In this document: positions 57,398-64,000 of the stretch, in pieces
Position numbering within the stretch: the stretch's first letter is position 1
Layout: the number at the start of each line of letters is the position of its first letter
Made by a program: the position numbers and the translations under genes
Notes under the pieces: model-generated
What the model was told of the DNA's origin: nothing
Database searches by the model: none
Seen by the model: only the letters and a program-made list of their open reading frames with translations
Source: JAXGMV01 sp040772085
Lineage (GTDB): Bacteria > Chloroflexota > Anaerolineae > Anaerolineales > Anaerolineaceae
Direction: 5' to 3'
Length of the DNA stretch: 64,000 nt
Assembly: GCA_040772085.1 (NCBI GenBank)
Contig: JAXGYU010000001.1
Coordinates: forward strand, 2,480,001-2,544,000

Positions 57398-58775
57398 TCT
57401 GCAAAGCGGTCAGGTAAAGTTTCTCCTCGAGCAACTGAAGCGCCTTAAACAGCCGGATCAGCACCTGTATCTGGTCGGAGGAGCCATCCGCGATTCCCTG
57501 CTTGACCTGCCGATCTACGATCTCGATTTTGTCGGCGATGGTGACCTGGTAAAACTGGCGCGGTCGTTTGCCAACGCCAATGGTGCTGCGTTTTATGTCA
57601 TGGATGCCGGCAGGGGCGCCTATCGCGTCCTGCTCGGCGGGGGCGAGAAACGGCTGATTGTCGATTTAACCCGCATGCAGGGCGCCGGCATTGATGAAGA
57701 TCTGGCCGCACGCGACTTTACCGTCAATGCCATCGCTATGGATGTGGACGATCCCGGGATGTATATCGACCCGCTCAAAGGCGGTCGGGACTTACAGGAA
57801 AAAATGTTGAGGCTGTGTTCGCCAGCCTCGATAAGCAATGACCCCGTGCGAATTCTACGCTTACTGCGCATAGCCGTGCAGTTTGGCATGCGAATTGACC
57901 CTCACGCGCTGGCTGCGGCGAAAAATGATCGGCACCGCCTGGGCGAAACCTCAATCGAGCGCCGCCGCGACCAGCTCTTCAAAATGCTCAGTTTGCGCAA
58001 CGCCGCGACAGCGCTGGCCTTGGTGACTCGCCTGGAGCTGACAGGGGAGACGCTGCCGACGCTGACAACCGACCTGCTCAGCCGCAGCCTGCCTCTCATG
58101 TCCCATCTCGATACCTTGCTCTCGTGGCTGACATTTGGGCATGATGCGGGCACTAGCGGCAACCTGCTGATCAGTCAGGTTCTGATACATCTGGGACGAC
58201 ACAAACAACAGATCAGCGATTTTCTGCGGGAGCAGATCATCGAGGGCCGTGATCAGGCAAGTTTGCTGAAACTCAGCCTGCTGCATATGGCTGGAGATGC
58301 GCAACCGGTGGAAGAGATCGCTGCCGCCTACGCGCTGAGCGTGCCGGAAGGACGGCTGATCGCTGCCGCCGCCAGTCATGCGAACGATTTTGAGGATTAC
58401 CTCCAGCACAATTCAACAGACCTTAACAGGTATTTGCACCGCTATTTCAAACGCTGCGGGCAAGCGGGCGTTTATATCGCGTTGCTTATGGTTGCCCGGG
58501 CAATGGAAGCAGGAGTCCCGCTCACAGACGAGCCTCGGTGGAAGCGGATATTGACCGCCGCGGAGCAGATCATGGATGCCTGGTTCAACAGTCAGGAGGA
58601 TGTGATCAGCCCGCGTAAGCTGCTCGACGGCGACCAGATCATGCGTCAATTTGGCGTTCAGGCAGGGCCTGGCCTCGGGGAAATTTTACGAAAACTGGAA
58701 GAAGAACAAGCGGCTGGTGTGGTAACGGATATCCACCAGGCAAAGACTTTTGTGAAATCGCTGATTGAAGGCTGA
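57390..58775 (+). CDS. cca: tRNA nucleotidyltransferase (CCA-adding/poly(A) polymerase family)
   Basis: A 461-residue class II nucleotidyltransferase. The head has YLVGGAIRDSLLDLPIYDLDFV (catalytic DLD), the neck ARDFTVNAIAMDVDD and DPLKGGRDLQEKMLRLC, and the RNA-binding part NDPVRILRLLRIAVQFGMRID. Together these are diagnostic for CCA-adding/poly(A) polymerases. The helical C-terminal half (about 230-460) is divergent. The tRNA-Leu gene in this window lacks an encoded CCA, consistent with a need for this enzyme. It could also be an A-adding partner in a two-enzyme system. Confidence 0.92.
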   Translation: MNDLQSGQVKFLLEQLKRLKQPDQHLYLVGGAIRDSLLDLPIYDLDFVGDGDLVKLARSFANANGAAFYVMDAGRGAYRVLLGGGEKRLIVDLTRMQGAGIDEDLAARDFTVNAIAMDVDDPGMYIDPLKGGRDLQEKMLRLCSPASISNDPVRILRLLRIAVQFGMRIDPHALAAAKNDRHRLGETSIERRRDQLFKMLSLRNAATALALVTRLELTGETLPTLTTDLLSRSLPLMSHLDTLLSWLTFGHDAGTSGNLLISQVLIHLGRHKQQISDFLREQIIEGRDQASLLKLSLLHMAGDAQPVEEIAAAYALSVPEGRLIAAAASHANDFEDYLQHNSTDLNRYLHRYFKRCGQAGVYIALLMVARAMEAGVPLTDEPRWKRILTAAEQIMDAWFNSQEDVISPRKLLDGDQIMRQFGVQAGPGLGEILRKLEEEQAAGVVTDIHQAKTFVKSLIEG

Positions 58776-58776
58776 A

Positions 58777-59547
58777 ATGACAGGACGCGCGACGGTTAGT
58801 TTGAGCTATTCAGACCAGGGCATGGGATTGCCGCTGGTGCTTCTGCACGGTTATCCCTTTGATCGCTCGATCTGGAACGATGTGACAGCGCTGCTGACAC
58901 ATCAATTCCGGGTCATTCGGCCCGATCTGCGCGGATTTGGCAGTTCTCCAGTCGTTGAGCATTCGTACTGGCTGGAAGACATGGCGGCTGATGTTCTGCG
59001 GCTGATGGACGATCTGGCTCTCGATAAGGTGATTCTGGCCGGCCATTCGATGGGCGGGTATATCGCCTTTCGATTCGCTGAATCTTATCCAGAGCGTCTG
59101 CTGGGGCTGGCATTGGTTGCCTCATTCCCATTACCTGACCGCCCCGAGCAACATGCCCGGCGGCTCAGCACCGCGGCAGCCGTGCGCGAAACGGGTGACT
59201 TGCGCGCGGTGGCTGAAGAAATGCCTGGTCGTGTGACCAATTCGCCTCGCGTGAAAAAGACGCTGACCGAACTGATACTAATGCAGCACCCCCTGGGTGT
59301 GGCAGGCGCGCTGGAAGCAATGGCCAACCGCCCTGATTCCTCGGCATTGCTCCGGTCCATTCAGGTTCCTGTACTGGTCCTTGCCGGCGCTGCGGATACC
59401 CTGATACCTGCCGAACACGCGCGCGAAATGGCGCGGCTCGCGCCATATTCAGTGCTAGTCACGCTGCCTGAGGCAGCGCATATGCCGATGCTTGAGGATC
59501 CGCAGGGCACTGCTGCCGCGCTCAACAGCTTACGCGGCATGATATAA
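58777..59547 (+). CDS. Alpha/beta-fold hydrolase
   Basis: A 256-residue soluble hydrolase. The oxyanion motif is LLHGYPFDRSIW, the nucleophile elbow GHSMGGYIAF (Ser), the acid LAGAADTLIPAEH (Asp) and the catalytic His PEAAHMPMLEDP. The fold and cap region resemble esterases and BioH/PcaD-like enzymes; the substrate is unknown. ATG 58777 is 1 bp after the cca stop; a TTG 12 nt earlier is less likely. Confidence 0.9.
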   Translation: MTGRATVSLSYSDQGMGLPLVLLHGYPFDRSIWNDVTALLTHQFRVIRPDLRGFGSSPVVEHSYWLEDMAADVLRLMDDLALDKVILAGHSMGGYIAFRFAESYPERLLGLALVASFPLPDRPEQHARRLSTAAAVRETGDLRAVAEEMPGRVTNSPRVKKTLTELILMQHPLGVAGALEAMANRPDSSALLRSIQVPVLVLAGAADTLIPAEHAREMARLAPYSVLVTLPEAAHMPMLEDPQGTAAALNSLRGMI

Positions 59548-59572
59548 AAAAGCACCTTGCTGGCAAGGTGCT
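59546..59572 (-). terminator. Terminator between convergent genes
   Basis: A 9-bp stem (AGCACCTTG, 59551-59559, with 59564-59572) and a 4-nt loop, followed on the minus strand by six T (complement of 59546-59551). It ends the zinc-ribbon gene and may also affect the rightward hydrolase transcript, whose stop it overlaps. Confidence 0.8.
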
Positions 59573-59595
59573 CTGTCTTCAGGTTACATCCCGTT

Positions 59596-59892
59596 CTAGG
59601 GGTAAATCTCATTCAAATACGGTTCATAATGACAGGTGCAGCCATTGGCGCATGAGCATCCCTCAACGGGCAGGGCAGGTACCGCAGCTCGTTCATACGC
59701 GCCTTCGGCACGCTGGCAGGCGGGGCAGGCTTCTTCAGCAATCACGATGCGGACTCTGTTGACCCGCGGATTGGCAAGCATACTCGCCAGAGCGACAGCC
59801 TGACCGGAGACCTGCTTCAAGTCCGCGCCGCATTTCGCGCAATAACGGGCGGTGTCAGCGTTATCAAACCTGCAAACAGTACAAACCTGCAT
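59596..59892 (-). CDS. Small multi-zinc-ribbon protein
   Basis: A 98-residue protein with an N-terminal zinc ribbon (CTVCRFDN..ARYCAKCGADL, four Cys), a middle segment with CPAC, and a Cys-rich tail GCSCANGCTCHYEPYLNEIYP. The tail could bind a second metal with the CPAC pair. The middle (RVNRVRIVIAEEACPACQ) suggests a strand-loop fold. No enzyme function is implied; such proteins often act as adaptors. ATG 59892 has GGAGG 5 nt upstream; the frame extends to 59907 without support. Promoter not seen. Confidence 0.7.
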   Translation of the reverse strand: MQVCTVCRFDNADTARYCAKCGADLKQVSGQAVALASMLANPRVNRVRIVIAEEACPACQRAEGAYERAAVPALPVEGCSCANGCTCHYEPYLNEIYP

Positions 59893-59932
59893 AAGAGCCT
59901 CCATCAAGCAAAGTGGTTAGAGTTTACCATAA

Positions 59933-62020
59933 TCAGGCGGCTATGGCGCGGGAATCGAGCGCCAGCACACCCTTTTCATACACCAGCAGCGGGTTGATCT
60001 CAATCTCCTCAATCTCGGGAAAATCGAGCGCCAGGCGCCCCAGATTGACCAGCGCTTCAGCGATGGCGTGTTTGTCGCCAGGCTTCGCGCCGCGCAGCCC
60101 GCCCAGGAGCTTCCCGGCTTTGGTTTCTTCGATCATTTCCAGCGCGTCATCGATGGTCAGTGGTGCCAGCCGGAAGGCAATATCCTTGAACAGTTCAACA
60201 TAGATACCTCCCAGACCAAACATCATCAACGGACCAAACTGGACGTCACGCCGCATGCCGATAATGACTTCAGTTCCCTTGGCTGCCATTGCTTCGATCA
60301 TCACCCCATCCAGGCGTGCCTGAGGGTGCGACGACTCTATTTTTTGCATAATATTCGTGTAGCCATCGCGAACAGCGGCTTTATCGGCCAGATTCAGCAG
60401 AATACCACCCGCGTCTGACTTATGCAGGATGTCCTGCGAAGCTATTTTCATCACAACCGGGAAGCCAATTTCAGCCGCAGCCTCTGCAGCTTCTTCCGCT
60501 GAACCAGCCAGCTTGCCAGGCACGAGCGGGATGCCGTATGCCTGGAGCAAAGGTCTGGTTTCCAGCTCGCCAAGATGCTTCTGTTTGCTGATCAGCTCAA
60601 GGAATTCGGATCTGACTGTCGGGTCGACGGGTTCAACCTGCGGTTTCAAACGGGGAGCCCGATCTCGGATCTGGCTGTACCCCAGCATGGAACTGATGAC
60701 GACGCCGGTCTGTTCAGGGAACTGCACGACTGGCAGCCCGTTCTGCTGGAATTTCAGCCTCGGCTCGCGAATGGAGCGGTCACCCATCAGGCAGAGCAAA
60801 ACCGGCTTGCTGCTGTCCTTGACAGCTGCGCTGACCTCGGTGACAACGTCATTCATATCAACCACCGATGTGGGGACCGTGATCATCAAAGCCGTGTCAG
60901 TTGCTGGATCGCGCAGCGCGTGCTGCAATGCCATGGCATATTCACCGGGCATGGCGCCGCCAAGCAGATCGATCGGGTTGGCGACCTGCGCGCTGGGGTT
61001 CACGAACTTGCGGATCTCGCTCGTCGTCTCTTCAGCAAGGTTTGAGAGTGCCAGATTATGCGCGGCCAGGTCATCCGATGCCAGGGCGGAGGGTCCGCCG
61101 GAATTTGTCACAATGGTGACCTTGTTACCACGCGGCAGCGGCTGGATAGCCAGCGCGTTGGCGATATCGAACAGCTCCTGTGCACTTTCCGCGACAATCA
61201 CGCCCGCCTTCTGGAAAGCCGACAGGTAGGCGGTGTAACTCCCAGCCAGTGAACCGGTATGCGAAGATACGGCTCGGGCGCCCGCTTCCGAGTGCCCGCC
61301 CTTGAGGATGACGACCGGTTTCTTGCGCGTCACTTTGCTGACAACGTTAATAAATCGTTCGCCGTTGGTGATTCCCTCTACATAGGCGGCGATGACATGG
61401 GTATTCTCGTCATTCGCCATATGCTCGATCAAATCGGTCTCGGTCACGTCCGCTTCGTTGCCCATTGAGACAAAATAGGAAAAACCGATGCCGCGTTCGA
61501 TCACATAATCAACCACCGCTCCGCACATCGCGCCGGATTGCGAGGCGAATCCGATATGCCCTTTATCCGGCAGTCCGCGGATGAATGTGCAGTTCAATCC
61601 CGAGTATAGGTCAACCGTGCCGACACAGTTGGGGCCAATGAGGCGCATGTTGTAGCGTCGGGCAATCTCAACCAGTTCTTTTTCGAGCAGCGCGCCTTCC
61701 GCGCCAACTTCCTTGAACCCGCCGGAGATGATCGTGGCTGCCTTCAACCCGCGTTTGCCGCATTCCTCAAGCGCGCCGGCAACATATTTCACCGGGATGG
61801 CAATTACAGCCAGCTCCACCGGGTCAGGCACAGCGCTGATATCCTTGTAGCATTTCAAGCCAAGGATCTGATCGGCGCTCGGGTTGACCGGGTAAACCTT
61901 GCCCTGGTAACCAAAGGAGATCATGTTCTCCAGGATGCCATAATTGATTTTCTCGGGGTTGCTGGAGGCGCCAATCAAGGCGACACCGGCTGGTTTAAAA
62001 AAGTAGTTCAATTGGGACAT
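59933..62020 (-). CDS. ADP-forming acyl-CoA synthetase (fused alpha-beta chain)
   Basis: A 695-residue NDP-forming acyl-CoA (acetyl-CoA) synthetase that converts acyl-CoA, ADP and phosphate to the acid, CoA and ATP, a substrate-level phosphorylation step in fermentation. Domains: CoA-binding Rossmann (about 1-130, KPAGVALIGASSNPEKINYG), a succinyl-CoA-ligase-like part with the phospho-His loop ARAVSSHTGSLAG (near 255), and a C-terminal ATP-grasp (about 470-695, VVMKIASQDILHKSDAGGI). The start is ATG 62020 with AGGAG upstream. Bifunctional protein acetyltransferases share these domains, but no GNAT domain is present here. Confidence 0.93.
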   Translation of the reverse strand: MSQLNYFFKPAGVALIGASSNPEKINYGILENMISFGYQGKVYPVNPSADQILGLKCYKDISAVPDPVELAVIAIPVKYVAGALEECGKRGLKAATIISGGFKEVGAEGALLEKELVEIARRYNMRLIGPNCVGTVDLYSGLNCTFIRGLPDKGHIGFASQSGAMCGAVVDYVIERGIGFSYFVSMGNEADVTETDLIEHMANDENTHVIAAYVEGITNGERFINVVSKVTRKKPVVILKGGHSEAGARAVSSHTGSLAGSYTAYLSAFQKAGVIVAESAQELFDIANALAIQPLPRGNKVTIVTNSGGPSALASDDLAAHNLALSNLAEETTSEIRKFVNPSAQVANPIDLLGGAMPGEYAMALQHALRDPATDTALMITVPTSVVDMNDVVTEVSAAVKDSSKPVLLCLMGDRSIREPRLKFQQNGLPVVQFPEQTGVVISSMLGYSQIRDRAPRLKPQVEPVDPTVRSEFLELISKQKHLGELETRPLLQAYGIPLVPGKLAGSAEEAAEAAAEIGFPVVMKIASQDILHKSDAGGILLNLADKAAVRDGYTNIMQKIESSHPQARLDGVMIEAMAAKGTEVIIGMRRDVQFGPLMMFGLGGIYVELFKDIAFRLAPLTIDDALEMIEETKAGKLLGGLRGAKPGDKHAIAEALVNLGRLALDFPEIEEIEINPLLVYEKGVLALDSRAIAA

Positions 62021-62155
62021 GCTGCACTCCTGTGTAGGGGTTGTCATGGATAATGTGACAGATTAATTATACCGAAGCAGGTTTCTGTAATAACATTTCG
62101 CTCGTTGCGGGGTGAAAAAACAGACAGATGTTGAGGCTGACCGGTAGTTTTGGCT

Positions 62156-62161
62156 TATAAT
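62156..62161 (+). promoter_or_regulatory. -10 element of aspS
   Basis: TATAAT 40 bp upstream of the aspS start. The nearest -35-like hexamer (TTGAGG, 62131-62136) is 19 bp away, so the promoter is of moderate quality. No T-box terminator or specifier structure is seen. Confidence 0.45.
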
Positions 62162-62200
62162 CATTCTGTTAATTTCAATAGCATTTCGCCGGAGACCACC

Positions 62201-63982
62201 ATGTACAAAACGCATAACAACGGAGAATTAACGCCAGCATTGATTGGCAAGGAAGTCACCCTCGCGGGCTGGGTTCACAGACAGCGCGACCATGGCGGGG
62301 TCACTTTTGTTGACCTGCGCGACCGGTTTGGCATTGTTCAGGTTGTCGCCAACCCCGAGATCTCACCAGTCGCGGCAAAAGTAGCGGAGGAGATCCGCTC
62401 GGAGTGGGTGGTGCAGGTGGTTGGTACCATCCGCCGCCGGCCTGCCGGCTCGGAAAACCCGAATATGGTGACCGGTGAGATTGAGGTTGAAGCTGCCAGC
62501 ATCAATGTCCTGACCAGAGCGAATCCATTGCCATTTGTTATTAATAAGGACGAAGATGTTGATGAGAATCTGCGCCTGAAATACCGCTATCTGGATTTGC
62601 GGCGCGAGCGTATGCGCAGGAACCTCAAACTGCGTCATGACATGGAGTTCTTCATTCGCAGTTACCTCAATGACCACGGCTTCCTTGAGGTTGAAACGCC
62701 AATCCTGTTTAAAACCACGCCCGAGGGCGCGCGCGACTATCTGGTGCCTTCCCGTGTTCACCCCGGTGAGTTTTACGCCTTGCCGCAATCACCTCAGCAG
62801 CTCAAGCAACTGCTGATGGTTGCCGGCGTGGAGCGCTATTTCCAGATCGCGCGCTGCTTCCGTGATGAGGACCAGCGCGGAGACCGCCAGCCGGAATTTA
62901 CCCAGCTTGACCTTGAGATGTCATTCGTCGAACGTGATGATGTCATGGCATTGGCTGAGGACCTCTTCACGAAATTGGTCGCGAAGCTAGTGCCGCAGAA
63001 GCGATTGTTCGCCAGCCCCTGGCCGCGGATCAAGTATCAGGACGCCATGGAGCGTTACGGCAAAGACAACCCTGACCTGCGCTTCGGGCTTGAATTGAAG
63101 AATATTTCCGATCTGGCGCAAGGCTGCGGTTTCAAGGTCTTCGAGGATACCGTTCAGTCGGGCGGTCATGTGCGCGGCATCAATGCCAAAGGTCTGGGTG
63201 ACTATTCCCGCAAGCAAATTGACGAGCTGACCGAGTTCGTGAAACAGTTTGGCGCCAAAGGCCTGGCATACATTGCCATCCCCAGGGAAGGCGAACAACG
63301 TTCGTCCTTCAGCAAATTCCTGAGCGAGGAAACCCTGCGTCAGGTGATGGAACGGCTTGAAGCTGAAAAAGGTGATTTGCTGCTCTTTGTCGCTGACAAG
63401 CCCGCCATTTGTTATGAGAGCCTCGGCCGGTTGCGTGTCCATCTAGGCGATCTGCTTGGCTTGCGCGACAATAATATCCTGGCCTTCTGCTGGGTGATCG
63501 ACTTCCCGTTCATGAACTGGAATGAGGACGAAAAACGCTGGGACCCCAGCCATCACCTCTTCACTTCGCCCATGCCGGAAGACATCCCGATGATTGACGT
63601 TGATATGACCAAGGTGCGCGGTCAGCAGTATGACATGGTGCTGAACAACTACGAGGTTGCCGGCGGATCGATCCGGATCCATGATCCGAAGCTGCAGGAA
63701 AAGGTCTTCGAACTGATCGGCCTGGAAGTGGAAGTCGCCAAGGAGCGTTTCGGTCACATGCTGGAGGCCTTCAGCTACGGCGTGCCCCCGCACGGCGGTA
63801 TCGCTCCCGGCATTGACCGCTTATGCATGCTGCTGGCGGATGAGCCCAATATCCGCGAGGTGATCGCCTTCCCCAAGAATCAGGCTGCCCGCGATGTCAT
63901 GGGCGACGCGCCGTCACCGGTGGAGCCGCAGCAACTGCGCGATCTGCACATCAAGATCGTCGAGCCGCCAAGCAAATCGTAA
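62201..63982 (+). CDS. aspS: Aspartyl-tRNA synthetase
   Basis: A 593-residue class IIb synthetase. The N-terminal OB anticodon-binding domain (GKEVTLAGWVHRQRDHGGVTFVDLRDRFG) is followed by the catalytic core with FLEVETPILFKTTPEGARDYLVPSR (motif 1) and QIARCFRDEDQRGDRQPEFTQLD (motif 2). A bacterial GAD insertion (about 290-410) comes next, then GIAPGIDRLCMLL (motif 3). Length is normal for the bacterial type. ATG 62201 has GGAGA 5 nt upstream; an in-frame earlier start at 62150 overlaps the promoter and is rejected. The stop is 18 bases before the window end. Confidence 0.97.
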   Translation: MYKTHNNGELTPALIGKEVTLAGWVHRQRDHGGVTFVDLRDRFGIVQVVANPEISPVAAKVAEEIRSEWVVQVVGTIRRRPAGSENPNMVTGEIEVEAASINVLTRANPLPFVINKDEDVDENLRLKYRYLDLRRERMRRNLKLRHDMEFFIRSYLNDHGFLEVETPILFKTTPEGARDYLVPSRVHPGEFYALPQSPQQLKQLLMVAGVERYFQIARCFRDEDQRGDRQPEFTQLDLEMSFVERDDVMALAEDLFTKLVAKLVPQKRLFASPWPRIKYQDAMERYGKDNPDLRFGLELKNISDLAQGCGFKVFEDTVQSGGHVRGINAKGLGDYSRKQIDELTEFVKQFGAKGLAYIAIPREGEQRSSFSKFLSEETLRQVMERLEAEKGDLLLFVADKPAICYESLGRLRVHLGDLLGLRDNNILAFCWVIDFPFMNWNEDEKRWDPSHHLFTSPMPEDIPMIDVDMTKVRGQQYDMVLNNYEVAGGSIRIHDPKLQEKVFELIGLEVEVAKERFGHMLEAFSYGVPPHGGIAPGIDRLCMLLADEPNIREVIAFPKNQAARDVMGDAPSPVEPQQLRDLHIKIVEPPSKS

Positions 63983-64000
63983 GCAGCTAAGCCATTAATC

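Noticed and set aside
62048..62200. T-box or other attenuator upstream of aspS
   Set aside because: No terminator hairpin or specifier-like structure is visible between the -10 element and the start; the leader is only about 33 nt.

Overview
The window looks like a chromosomal segment of a Chloroflexota bacterium, most likely of the Anaerolineae. This is inferred from protein style, not from a search: solute-binding lipoproteins with an ACAPAATP-type lipobox and a Thr/Ala/Pro/Glu-rich linker, a mevalonate-pathway decarboxylase, a one-chain ADP-forming acyl-CoA synthetase, and a ribosomal protein L31 fused to an RNA polymerase alpha-CTD-like domain. No phage, transposase, CRISPR array or rRNA was seen. 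One tRNA (Leu, anticodon CAG) is present. Coding density is high. The only gene-free stretches above 300 bases are two palindrome-rich repeat tracts, at 9781-11045 and 22093-22481.

Layout. 1-5.5 kb: 3' end of glutamine synthetase, then a leftward peptide/nickel-type ABC importer (binding protein, two permeases, no ATPase) followed by a winged-helix regulator. A perfect 16-bp palindrome lies just downstream of the importer promoter. 5.7-13.1 kb: pth-mfd, a 1.1-kb repeat tract, and uvrB. 13.1-16.8 kb (leftward): acylphosphatase, a HEAT-repeat protein with a site-2 protease, and a mevalonate decarboxylase. 16.8-21.5 kb: sdhB-sdhC-sdhD without sdhA, a 31-codon membrane micro-ORF overlapping traX, and a NarL-type two-component pair. 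21.5-30.4 kb: an isoprenylcysteine-methyltransferase-like protein, a tandem pair of M20D amidohydrolases, an Asp/Glu racemase-like protein and a CUT1 (sugar-type) ABC importer with a divergent ATPase. 30.4-37.5 kb: a GltD-like flavoprotein, tRNA-Leu, a FtsB/DivIC-like protein, and an RsbV-RsbW-RsbU partner-switching operon whose phosphatase has about six GAF modules. 37.7-50 kb: folD, an 8-oxoguanine-deaminase-like enzyme, a large membrane protein, threonine synthase (probably on a leaderless mRNA), a GT2 glycosyltransferase, an unknown protein, a hydantoinase, and a three-gene membrane cluster resembling an orphan complex I/Mrp membrane arm. 50-64 kb: a coiled-coil protein with SelB, an attenuator-controlled Na+ symporter, rplU-rpmA-rpmE, tdk, hpt, cca, an alpha/beta hydrolase, a zinc-ribbon protein, ADP-forming acyl-CoA synthetase and aspS.

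The strongest unexpected find is at 53167-53361. A near-consensus promoter (TTGACT-17-TATAAA) drives a 23-residue leader peptide with the run Tyr-Tyr-Tyr-Trp-Phe. Alternative RNA segments and an intrinsic terminator follow, ending 22 nt before a neurotransmitter:sodium-symporter (NSS) family gene. This is the architecture of ribosome-mediated transcription attenuation, and it predicts that the symporter imports aromatic amino acids. Other points of note are the L31-alphaCTD fusion, the CUT1 importer wired to amidohydrolases and a racemase lacking one catalytic residue, the orphan complex I-like cluster, and the composite palindromic repeat tract between the two repair genes mfd and uvrB.
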